Positions 1 to 7,031 of a stretch of DNA of 25,281 nucleotides are shown one piece after another. The translations under genes and the position numbers were made by a program. Positions within the stretch are counted from its first letter, which is position 1, and each line of letters starts with the position of its first letter. The stretch is from Phascolarctobacterium succinatutens CAG:287 (lineage in GTDB: Bacteria > Bacillota > Negativicutes > Acidaminococcales > Acidaminococcaceae): the NCBI RefSeq assembly GCF_000434895.1, contig NZ_FR892777.1, positions 1-25,281 of the forward strand, given 5' to 3'. The notes under the pieces are model-generated. The model did no database searches. It was not told the DNA's origin and saw nothing but the letters and a program-made list of their open reading frames with translations.

Positions 1-141
1 CTCTTAGCATAGCGCGAGTTTTGCGGCACTTCGTCCTGGTTCCACACGAAAATTGCGTTATGTCCTACGGACATAGGAAAATTTTTTCTGAGCGGAAGGA
101 TATATCACTTACGATACATATAACACCACATTACAATCTAC
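1..141. other. Non-coding left edge with an inverted repeat
   Basis: No credible gene is visible here. A perfect 7-bp inverted repeat TATGTCC/GGACATA (59-65 and 69-75, loop TAC) lies between A/T-rich arms that can extend the stem imperfectly. The style resembles dispersed intergenic palindromes, but only this one copy is visible, so I cannot show that it is repeated. Confidence 0.35.
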
Positions 142-175
142 AAAAAAGAGCTGTCACAAAAGCGACAGCTCTTTT
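142..175 (-). terminator. Rho-independent terminator of pnp
   Basis: A perfect 12-bp stem (144-155 with 164-175, core AGAGCTGTC/GACAGCTCT) has an 8-nt loop. Read on the minus strand it runs straight into six T residues (147-142). It begins 12 nt after the pnp stop codon, so it ends that transcript. Confidence 0.9.
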
Positions 176-186
176 AAATTCACAAA

Positions 187-2274
187 TTATTTTTGTACGC
201 TCTTCATCAGAACAGCCTTGCGGGACAGGTTGATGCGGCCCTTGTTGTCGATTTCAGTAACCTTAACAACAATTTCATCGCCAACACTTACAACATCCTC
301 AACCTTATCTACATGCTCAGTAGACAGTTGGGAAATATGTACCAGACCTTCCTTGCCCGGCAGAATCTCAACGAAAGCACCAAAGTTCATCAGACGGGTA
401 ACCTTACCGGTATAAACCTTGCCAACCTCAGCTTCGGCAGTAATGCCCTCGATCATCTCGATAGCCTTATTAGCAGCCTCGGTGTTAACAGCAGCGATAA
501 ATACGCGACCGGTATCATCGATATCAATCTTAGCGCCGGTTTCGTCAACAATCTTCTTGATCATCTTGCCGCCAGGTCCGATAACCTTAGCAATCTTATC
601 AGGATCTACATGGATAGTAGTAATCTTCGGAGCATATTTGGACAGCTCTTTGCGCGGTTCGCTGATGCATTCCATCATTTTGCCCATGATGAATTCACGG
701 CCACGTTTAGCCTGTGCCAAAGCCTGAGTGAAGATATCCTTGTTGATACCGTCAATCTTAATATCCATCTGGATAGCAGTAATACCTTTTTCGGTACCTG
801 CAACCTTGAAGTCCATATCGCCCAGAGCATCCTCCAGACCTTGGATATCAGTCAGAATAGTGAAGTATTCGCCATCCTTAACAAGGCCCATAGCAACGCC
901 GGCAACAGGAGCCTTAATAGGAACGCCTGCATCCATCAGGGACAGGGTGCTTGCGCAAACAGAGCCCATGGAGGAGGAACCGTTGGATTCCAGAACCTCG
1001 GATACCAGACGGATTGCATATGGGAACTCCTCTTCAGAAGGAATAACCGGACGCAGAGCGCGCTCAGCCAGAGCACCGTGACCGATTTCGCGGCGGCCGG
1101 GGCTACGCAACGGTTTGGTTTCGCCTACAGAGTACGGCGGGAAGTTGTAGTGATGGATATAACGCTTGGTTTCCTCAGCGCCGAGGCCATCAAGAATCTG
1201 TGCTTCACGCAGCGGAGCCAGAGCCAGAACGTTCAAAATCTGAGTCTGACCACGGGTGAACAGAGAGCTGCCATGCGGACGAGCCAGCAGGCCAACCTCG
1301 CAGCTTACCGGACGTACTTCGTCTAATTGACGGCCGTCAGGACGAATCTTATCTACAGAGATCGTGCGGCGAACGATTTTCTTAACCAGCTTTTGGGTGA
1401 TGTAAGCAACGTCTTTAGCATTATCAGGATATTTCTCCAGGAATACTTCAGCGATTTCAGCTTTAACCTTAGCAACGTTTTCTTCGCGCTCCAGCTTGTT
1501 AGCATCCATCAGAGCATCTTTGAGCTTTTGAGCACCGTATTCTTCGATTTCCGCAGCCATTTCTTCAGGCGGAGCGTAGAACGGAACTTCCATTTTCTCT
1601 TTGCCGATTTCAGCAACGATTTTCTCCTGGAACTCAACGAGTTGTTTGATTACGCCATGACCGAACCAGATAGCATCCAGCATGGTTTCTTCGGAAACTT
1701 CGTTAGCACCTGCTTCTACCATCAGGATAGCGTCTTTGGTGCCGGCAACAGCCAGGTTCAGTTGGCTGATTTTAGCCTGTTCAACAGTCGGGTTGATGAT
1801 GAATTCACCATCAATCAGGCCTACGCGCACACCGGCGATAGGACCTTCGAACGGAATATCGGAAATAGACAAAGCGCAGGATGCACCGATCATAGCAGGC
1901 ATATCCGGAGCATTGTCGGGATCAACGGAAACAGCGGTAGCAACGATTTGTACATCGTTGTGGTAGCCTTCCGGGAACATCGGGCGAATCGGACGGTCAA
2001 TCAGACGGCTGGTCAGGATAGCCTGCTCAGACGGACGGCCTTCGCGTTTAATAAAGCCACCGGGGATTTTACCTACGGCGTACATTTTTTCTTCAAAATC
2101 AACAGTCAAAGGGAAGAAGTCTACACCCTCACGCGGGGTTTTGGTGCCGGTAACGGCAACTACTACGGCGGTATCGCCATAACGAACTAATACAGCGCCA
2201 TTAGCTTGTTTTGCAATCTTGCCGGCTTCAATAGTAAGAGTTCTGCCGCCAAGATCCATGCTGTAACTATGCAT
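187..2274 (-). CDS. pnp: Polyribonucleotide nucleotidyltransferase (PNPase)
   Basis: This is the phosphorolytic 3'-5' exoribonuclease of mRNA decay, a homotrimer that releases nucleoside diphosphates. At 695 aa it is full length for the family. Visible layout: first RNase PH domain about 10-140, helical linker about 240-305, second RNase PH domain about 310-545 with the catalytic GDMDFK motif at 485-490, KH domain with its GxxG loop GPGG at 566-569, and S1 domain about 617-687. The ATG is preceded by GGAGG 8 nt upstream. The gene stands alone between two terminators, and no rpsO is seen upstream. Long plus-strand frames across it are shadows. Identification is secure. Confidence 0.98.
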   Translation of the reverse strand: MHSYSMDLGGRTLTIEAGKIAKQANGAVLVRYGDTAVVVAVTGTKTPREGVDFFPLTVDFEEKMYAVGKIPGGFIKREGRPSEQAILTSRLIDRPIRPMFPEGYHNDVQIVATAVSVDPDNAPDMPAMIGASCALSISDIPFEGPIAGVRVGLIDGEFIINPTVEQAKISQLNLAVAGTKDAILMVEAGANEVSEETMLDAIWFGHGVIKQLVEFQEKIVAEIGKEKMEVPFYAPPEEMAAEIEEYGAQKLKDALMDANKLEREENVAKVKAEIAEVFLEKYPDNAKDVAYITQKLVKKIVRRTISVDKIRPDGRQLDEVRPVSCEVGLLARPHGSSLFTRGQTQILNVLALAPLREAQILDGLGAEETKRYIHHYNFPPYSVGETKPLRSPGRREIGHGALAERALRPVIPSEEEFPYAIRLVSEVLESNGSSSMGSVCASTLSLMDAGVPIKAPVAGVAMGLVKDGEYFTILTDIQGLEDALGDMDFKVAGTEKGITAIQMDIKIDGINKDIFTQALAQAKRGREFIMGKMMECISEPRKELSKYAPKITTIHVDPDKIAKVIGPGGKMIKKIVDETGAKIDIDDTGRVFIAAVNTEAANKAIEMIEGITAEAEVGKVYTGKVTRLMNFGAFVEILPGKEGLVHISQLSTEHVDKVEDVVSVGDEIVVKVTEIDNKGRINLSRKAVLMKSVQK

Positions 2275-2395
2275 ATCTTATGCCTCCTATTCTTTTCACA
2301 CATTGTGTACCTGCATATTATTCGCCGTTAATCAGAAAAATCCTCTATATTTTTACGGCTTTTTAAAATTTTTTTGAAAAAATTTCTACAACAGA

Positions 2396-2436
2396 CAAAA
2401 ACAGCCGGCAGCTCTGCCCAAGGCAACACTGCCGGC
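2396..2436 (-). terminator. Terminator after the zinc-ribbon membrane gene
   Basis: An 8-bp stem GCCGGCAG/CTGCCGGC (2404-2411 with 2429-2436) contains an inner TGCC/GGCA hairpin. On the minus strand it is followed by TG and five T residues (2400-2396). It lies 25 nt beyond the stop at 2461 and closes the two-gene unit 4420-2461. Confidence 0.8.
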
Positions 2437-2460
2437 CGTCAGAAATACATTTTTACGCCA

Positions 2461-2859
2461 TTAAAAGCCCATAAAAAGACGCATGATAAACAAAACAATT
2501 GCGCCCACAGCGGCAAAGACAATAAACGTCGGCAGCAAAAAGAAGATAACTGCCACAATGCCGCACAAAATCAGAAAAGTAATCAGAATGCCACTGCCGC
2601 AGCCAAAGGTATGTACCTTGATATTCGGCGGCACCTGCTGCTGTCTTTCATTATAAGCATCAGCACCGCTGTCATATACAGCGCCTTCCCTGGCACTTTT
2701 GTTTTCCTCTGTGCCTGCGCTCTCGTCTATCGTCACGCCCTCAAAGGTATCGCGCTCCTCCGGACTGAGCACCTGCGCATCAATCTTGAACTGATAATGG
2801 CAGTACGGACATTCCACCGTGCCGGGAGCAACCTCGTGGCCGCAAAAATCACACTTCAT
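2461..2859 (-). CDS. Zinc-ribbon protein with two C-terminal membrane segments
   Basis: A 132-residue protein of no family I can name. The N-terminus carries two CxxC knuckles (Cys3/Cys6 and Cys17/Cys20), a typical short zinc ribbon. Residues about 30-85 are polar and acidic and probably disordered. Residues about 91-128 are almost entirely hydrophobic and long enough for two membrane passes. The ATG has GAGGAGG upstream (spacing 9). It starts 16 nt after the stop of the 514-aa gene, so the two are probably cotranscribed, and a terminator follows. The topology suggests a cytoplasmic zinc-binding head anchored in the inner membrane; its function is unknown. Confidence 0.85.
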   Translation of the reverse strand: MKCDFCGHEVAPGTVECPYCHYQFKIDAQVLSPEERDTFEGVTIDESAGTEENKSAREGAVYDSGADAYNERQQQVPPNIKVHTFGCGSGILITFLILCGIVAVIFFLLPTFIVFAAVGAIVLFIMRLFMGF

Positions 2860-2875
2860 ATACTGGTACCTCCTC

Positions 2876-4420
2876 TCACTGCAGCAGCATCAGCAGCAAC
2901 CCCTCTTCGTTAACATAACGCGGGTCGTGTGCCTCCAGCTGCAAGGTTTCATTTAGCATATCTATCATCTGCTTCAGCTTTGCATGGTCGGTAGCACGGC
3001 ACATAGCAAAAACCTGCTTTTCCGTAAAGGTATAAACATCATTCAGCTTAACAAAGCAGTACATAACCGCTGCCGTCCAATGCTCAAAATCAGCATCTGT
3101 ATCATCAGGCAAAGCATTGCCACGAAGCATAAAATCGCTCCACATGGTACGCATCAGCTGTATATCATAGGCAGAAAAAAGGCCTGTTCCTCTAAGAGAT
3201 TCCAGCATTGCCGAGGTTTTGTCCTCAAGCAGCGCCGCAGGCTGATAATCACTTATATGCGTACTGAAATTAAAGCCCTCCATACGCACATAGATTGCAT
3301 ACAAAACAGAAACATGGCGTACGAACATCGGATTACGGTTGATGAACTCCTCCCAGCTCATCTCGCCGCTTTGGCGCACGGCAAACCAGTCTTTCGCCGC
3401 ACTGACAACCTCGAAAAACCGCTTACGCGAGGTCTGCGACATCACCAGTCCGCGCAGGAAGTTCATCACCATAGTATTTTCATAAAAAATATGGCCCATG
3501 AAAATATAGCCTTCTGTGTCAATATTATCATCTACCGGCAGCATCAGCGTATATTTTTCATTGGTGAAAATATTTCTGCAGACATACATTCCCTCCTCCG
3601 TGCGTCTTTGCACATCAAAGAGAACCAGCTTAGCCTTAATCAGCTCATTCAAAATATCAACGGAGGTATCCATCTCGGAAGCATCACGGCAAATTACATC
3701 ACGGTAATGCTGCAGCGGCGTTTTGTCATCTTCAAGCAGGCGATAGTCAAAAAGAAAATAATCCCAGAAGGTCTGTGAATATTCCTCCGTGCCCGGCTTT
3801 TCCTGAACAGTACCGTTCTGGAAAATACCGCCGAAGAGAAAATCGGCCCGCTCCAAATCGCGACGGAACTGCTTCTGCGTATAGTAGCTTTGCACATCAT
3901 CCAGCAAATTCTGCATTCTCTCGCCGATGTTCAAGTACACCTTCGTCGGTAAATCCGGCGTAGAATACAGATTGTAGCGGTCATGTCCCGGCAAAAAGCT
4001 GCCGTCCTTGCCGACAATCTGCAGTTTTCCGTCAGCCAGCAGCTTTGCTTTAGCTTCGGCAGGCGCATTATCACGGGTAATAATGCGTTTCTTTTTCATA
4101 TATGCATAAAACTCCTGCATAACATCCAGGAAATGTGCGATGTTGCTCTCCGTTGCCGGGAAGCCGGAAACATTGCGGCAGCACCAGCCTACGCAGTCAA
4201 TAAAATCCTCACGCGACATATCACCGAGAAAGTTCTCGGAATTGCCAAGGTAAATACAAAGAATCGTAATATAATCCCAAATCTTGACCAGCTCGCCGTC
4301 CTTGGCTCCCTGCCATGTTTTATAGCGCAGGAAATCCTCAGCACAGGCTTGCTGCAGTACCGAATTCCATTCTTCATCCTGTGTATAAAATTCTTCTATC
4401 AAATCGAAAACATTAGTCAT
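2876..4420 (-). CDS. Conserved-looking 514-residue protein of unknown function
   Basis: I do not recognise a family. The protein is soluble-looking: no signal peptide, no membrane segment, rich in aromatic and acidic residues, and predicted by eye to be largely alpha-helical. No Walker, kinase, nuclease or helix-turn-helix motif stands out. The ATG follows GGAG with an A-rich spacer. A candidate extended -10 lies upstream at 4453-4461. The next gene (zinc-ribbon membrane protein) begins 16 nt after its stop. Its regular codon use and defined ribosome site support a real gene. It could be a regulatory or scaffold partner of the membrane protein, which is speculation from adjacency only. Confidence 0.85.
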   Translation of the reverse strand: MTNVFDLIEEFYTQDEEWNSVLQQACAEDFLRYKTWQGAKDGELVKIWDYITILCIYLGNSENFLGDMSREDFIDCVGWCCRNVSGFPATESNIAHFLDVMQEFYAYMKKKRIITRDNAPAEAKAKLLADGKLQIVGKDGSFLPGHDRYNLYSTPDLPTKVYLNIGERMQNLLDDVQSYYTQKQFRRDLERADFLFGGIFQNGTVQEKPGTEEYSQTFWDYFLFDYRLLEDDKTPLQHYRDVICRDASEMDTSVDILNELIKAKLVLFDVQRRTEEGMYVCRNIFTNEKYTLMLPVDDNIDTEGYIFMGHIFYENTMVMNFLRGLVMSQTSRKRFFEVVSAAKDWFAVRQSGEMSWEEFINRNPMFVRHVSVLYAIYVRMEGFNFSTHISDYQPAALLEDKTSAMLESLRGTGLFSAYDIQLMRTMWSDFMLRGNALPDDTDADFEHWTAAVMYCFVKLNDVYTFTEKQVFAMCRATDHAKLKQMIDMLNETLQLEAHDPRYVNEEGLLLMLLQ

Positions 4421-4452
4421 TTTTTCTCCATTCTCTGACGTATTATGGAGAT

Positions 4453-4472
4453 ATTATACCACACTTTTGTGG
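4453..4472 (-). promoter_or_regulatory. Extended -10 promoter and inverted repeat before the 514-aa gene
   Basis: On the minus strand TGG-TATAAT forms an extended -10 (TATAAT at 4458-4453, TG motif at 4461-4460); no good -35 is seen. The inverted repeat CCACA/TGTGG (4459-4463 with 4468-4472) abuts it and starts right at the larC stop codon. It could be an operator or a weak stem after larC. There is no T-run, so it is not a classic terminator. Confidence 0.45.
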
Positions 4473-4916
4473 CTAATTTATGTTTTTTTGCGTCAGCTGT
4501 ACCGCCAGATAGATATCCTGCAGCGGCACTCCCTGCTCCTGCGCCAGTTTGGCAGCGCTGTCATATTCCACATAACAGCGTTCGCCGCCATCCAGCAGGC
4601 AGCGCTTCACCGCTACATCACCGTAAGCAGTGTGCACCACATCCCTGCGACGCGGCAGCACAGTGCGCTCCATGCGCGCACGACGGATACCGATGGTTGT
4701 CGTTTCCGCAAAAATCAGCGCTTCCAGCTTCACTCTGTCCTCCTCGCGGCAGATAACAGTAAGCTCCCACGCCGGACGGCTCTTCTTCATAAACACCGGC
4801 TGATAATGAGCATCCAGCGCGCCTGCCGCCAGCAGGCGCTCCAGCGTGTAACCCAAAAGCTCGCCGCTGCAGTCATCAATATCAGACTGCAATTGGCAGA
4901 TGCAATCTGTCTGCAA
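4473..4916 (-). CDS. larC: LarC C-terminal part (larC2 frame), nickel-insertion protein
   Basis: This frame encodes the C-terminal domain of LarC, the CTP-dependent enzyme that inserts nickel into the pincer nucleotide. The conserved DIDD..GE.LGY..E.LL segment and the MKK.RP motif are recognisable early in it. The nominal first codon is TTG at 4916 with no ribosome site. The frame is open upstream to the A9 tract at 4936-4944 and lies in the -1 phase relative to the larC N-terminal frame. A -1 shift there adds seven residues (N-S-L-N-S-N-A) and gives one protein of about 458 aa. So this is best read as the second half of a frameshifted LarC, not a separate gene. Stop is TAG at 4473. Confidence 0.9.
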   Translation of the reverse strand: MQTDCICQLQSDIDDCSGELLGYTLERLLAAGALDAHYQPVFMKKSRPAWELTVICREEDRVKLEALIFAETTTIGIRRARMERTVLPRRRDVVHTAYGDVAVKRCLLDGGERCYVEYDSAAKLAQEQGVPLQDIYLAVQLTQKNIN

Positions 4917-4927
4917 AGCGTTACTGT

Positions 4928-4957
4928 TTAGAGAGTTTTTTTTTGCGCATTATCCTC
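4928..4957 (-). promoter_or_regulatory. larC: Putative -1 frameshift site joining the two larC frames
   Basis: On the minus strand the frame-0 codons read CAA-AAA-AAA-ACT-CTC-TAA, giving the slippery heptamer A-AAA-AAA within a run of nine A (4936-4944). The frame-0 stop follows nine bases after the tandem AAA codons. A GAGGA Shine-Dalgarno-like motif (4953-4957) lies 9 nt before the heptamer, the arrangement that stimulates -1 shifting in dnaX-type sites. The -1 frame has a TAA just upstream of the tract, so the shift window is narrow. A stem GCAGTC/GACTGC occurs further downstream in larC2. Transcriptional slippage on A9 is the alternative. Confidence 0.75.
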
Positions 4958-5848
4958 AATCATCAGCGCACGCAAAATGCTGGGACGCTCATACTGACGC
5001 TTGCCTGCGCCCAAACCGATGCCCAGAATCTTAAAGCTCTGCGGCAGCTCGTCCGTAGTCATCAGCGCAGCAGCGGCAGCAGCACCGGTCGGAGTAACAA
5101 ACTCGCCCTGCACCGGCAGCAAGCGCACATTAAAGCCAAAGCGCTGCATAATATTGGCCGTTGCAGGAACAGGCACCGGCAGCACGCCATGCTGGCAGCG
5201 GACAGTACCGCGGCCCTCGCACAGCTCCGGCACAATTACGTTTTCAACACCAAGAGTGTCGGCACACACAGCAATCGCCACAATATCAACGATGGAATCA
5301 ATCGCGCCAACCTCATGGAAATGCACTGCATTCTTTTCCACTGCATGCGCCTTTGCCTCAGCATCCGCAATAATATCAAAAATCTTCAGCGCCAATTCCT
5401 TGGCTGCAGCACTCATATCCGTAGCATCAATATTCGCAATAACCTCCTGCAGACCGCGGTGCTCATGGTGATGATGATGCTCATGCGGCACATGGCTGTG
5501 CTCATGTTCATGCTCATGGTCATGATGATGTTCGTGCTCATGCTCGTGGTCATGATGATGTTCATGATGATGTTCATGCTCATGGCTATGCACTACAGCA
5601 TCGCCGTTGCCATGCAAAAAGGCCATATCGTGGTCATGGTTAGCATGCTCCTCGTCCAAAATAACATCAAAATCGCAGCAGTCAACGCCTGCCTTAGACA
5701 CTCTGCTGATTTTATACTCAAAGCCCTTCGCAGGAATACTCTGCAGAGCCTTATCCAGTGCCTCTTTGTCCGCGCCCAGGTCCAAAAGTGCTGCTACCAG
5801 CATATCGCCGCTGATACCGGCATTACATTCCAAATATAAGCTTTTCAT
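4928..5848 (-). CDS. larC: LarC N-terminal part (larC1 frame) with a histidine-rich insert
   Basis: This is the N-terminal part of LarC, which inserts nickel into the pyridinium bis-thiocarboxylate nucleotide as the last step of cofactor synthesis. The start has the family signature ECNAGISGDM (residues 7-16). Residues 87-130 hold 27 histidines in 44 positions, including a perfect tandem decapeptide HHHDHEHEHE (97-106 and 107-116); the DNA copies at 5501-5560 differ by four silent changes. After the insert comes the conserved FHEVGAIDSI region. The frame-0 protein of 306 aa ends TAA at 4928, just after the A9 tract. The ATG is preceded by AGGAGG. It lies downstream of larE in the same direction. 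Confidence 0.93.
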   Translation of the reverse strand: MKSLYLECNAGISGDMLVAALLDLGADKEALDKALQSIPAKGFEYKISRVSKAGVDCCDFDVILDEEHANHDHDMAFLHGNGDAVVHSHEHEHHHEHHHDHEHEHEHHHDHEHEHEHSHVPHEHHHHHEHRGLQEVIANIDATDMSAAAKELALKIFDIIADAEAKAHAVEKNAVHFHEVGAIDSIVDIVAIAVCADTLGVENVIVPELCEGRGTVRCQHGVLPVPVPATANIMQRFGFNVRLLPVQGEFVTPTGAAAAAALMTTDELPQSFKILGIGLGAGKRQYERPSILRALMIEDNAQKKTL

Positions 5849-5869
5849 AAATCTTCCTCCTAATTTGAA

Positions 5870-5890
5870 GCCTGCATACTTGTAGCAGGC
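5870..5890. repeat. Short hairpin between larE and larC
   Basis: A perfect 6-bp inverted repeat GCCTGC/GCAGGC (5870-5875 with 5885-5890) lies just upstream of the larC ribosome site. No T-run follows on the minus strand, so it is more likely a messenger hairpin than a terminator. Confidence 0.4.
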
Positions 5891-5918
5891 TAATGCTAAA
5901 ATTCGCTATAAGTACAAA

Positions 5919-6752
5919 TTAATCCTGCTTTAAAGTTTCATTCATGCTGCCTGTACGATAGCCCTGCAAATCAAGTGCCACATAAGCAAAGCCTGCAGCC
6001 TTCACGCCATTGTAAATCGTACTGCGCATCGGCTCCGCCACTGCCAGCTCCAGCTGCTCGGGCAGCAGCTCAACCCGCGCCAGGTTGCCATGCACACGCA
6101 CACGGAACTGCTTAAAGCCAAGCTCCCACAAAAGCTGCTCCGCCTTATCCACCGCCGCCAGCTTCTCCGCTGTAATACGCTCACCGTAAACAAAGCGCGA
6201 AGCAAGACAGGCAAATGACGGCTTATCCCAAGTCGGCAGCTGCAGCTTATGCGACAGCAGGCGGATTTCCGCCTTAGTCAGCTCTGCAGTGCGCAGTGGG
6301 CTCTGCACCTTCAGCTCCGCCAAAGCCCTCAGACCGGGGCGGTAATCGCCCAAATCATCCATATTCGAGCCTTCGCAAAGCACAGCACCGTTTTCCTGTG
6401 CAATGCGCAGGAAATTACTGAACAGCGTTTTTTTGCAGATATAGCAGCGGTCCGGCGGATTTTCGGCAAACCCCGGCACCTGCAGCTCATCAAAATCAAA
6501 GTAAAGATGACGGATTCCCTGCTTCCGACAGAACTCCTCTGCCTCTGCTATATCACGCTGAGGCACAACGCCGGAACGCGCCGTCACTGCAAGCGCCTTA
6601 TCGCCCAAAGTCAAATGAGCCGCCTGCAGCAAAAACGTCGAATCTACACCGCCGCTGAACGCAACCAGCACACTGCCCAAGCGCCGCAGCTCCTGCTGCA
6701 GCACAGAAAACTTGGCTTCCGCCTGCATTTCTAAAGCTTTATCTTCTGGCAT
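5919..6752 (-). CDS. larE: LarE, ATP-dependent sulfur transferase for nickel-pincer cofactor
   Basis: LarE adenylates the carboxylates made by LarB and replaces them with thiocarboxylates. The 277-aa protein has the PP-loop SGGVDS at 33-38 and the LarE motif PSFACLASRF near 178-187. It carries Cys103 and Cys106 (CYIC) plus Cys182. The single-cysteine type, as in Lactiplantibacillus plantarum, sacrifices one Cys per turnover. A three-cysteine set like this one matches what I know of the [4Fe-4S] type described from Thermotoga maritima, so a cluster-dependent catalytic LarE is inferred. GGGAGA lies 6 nt before the ATG. It is separated from larB by a repeat element. Confidence 0.95.
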   Translation of the reverse strand: MPEDKALEMQAEAKFSVLQQELRRLGSVLVAFSGGVDSTFLLQAAHLTLGDKALAVTARSGVVPQRDIAEAEEFCRKQGIRHLYFDFDELQVPGFAENPPDRCYICKKTLFSNFLRIAQENGAVLCEGSNMDDLGDYRPGLRALAELKVQSPLRTAELTKAEIRLLSHKLQLPTWDKPSFACLASRFVYGERITAEKLAAVDKAEQLLWELGFKQFRVRVHGNLARVELLPEQLELAVAEPMRSTIYNGVKAAGFAYVALDLQGYRTGSMNETLKQD

Positions 6753-6793
6753 AATATTTCTCCCTCATAAATTTTAAATACATAGCTTGCGTT

Positions 6794-7025
6794 TCCCCCT
6801 TCCGCCTCGCTTCGCTCGGCACCTTCCCCAAGGGGCAGGCAAGACTAATAGCTTCAGACTCGGTTCCCCCTCGGGGGAACTGTCGCGTAAGCGACTAAAG
6901 GGGGCGATGCACAACCCTCAGTCATCGCCTGCGGCGATGCCAGCTCCCTTGCAGGGAGCATATAAAAGTTTATATCTCCCCTGAAAGGGGAGGTGGATGC
7001 GAGCTTTGCGAGCAGACGGAAGGGT
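6794..7025. mobile_element. Palindrome-rich MITE-like repeat between larB and larE
   Basis: This stretch has no gene but a string of near-perfect hairpins: GTTCCCCC/GGGGGAAC (6863-6880), GTCGC/GCGAC (6882-6895), CATCGCC/GGCGATG (6923-6939), GCTCCCT/AGGGAGC (6943-6959) and CTCCCCT/AGGGGAG (6976-6992). Its two ends are imperfect inverted copies: CCCTTCCGCCTCGC at the left and, reverse-complemented from the right, CCCTTCCGTCTGCTCGC, each followed by a C/G-run hairpin. That is the structure of a non-autonomous, transposase-mobilised element. The outer limits are approximate, and no target duplication is clear. It splits the lar operon and may attenuate or process the transcript. Confidence 0.7.
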
Positions 7026-7031
7026 TGGATC

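Noticed and set aside
193..2190. Two long plus-strand frames opposite pnp
   Set aside because: They lie antisense to a secure pnp gene, lack ribosome sites and show low-complexity composition typical of shadow frames.
5450..5600. Short-period repeat resembling a CRISPR or minisatellite
   Set aside because: The periodicity follows His codons (CAT/CAC) in LarC; no spacers are present.
4943..5839. Plus-strand 298-codon frame opposite larC, rich in Met
   Set aside because: Its Met-rich stretch is simply the complement of the His codons in LarC; no independent coding support.
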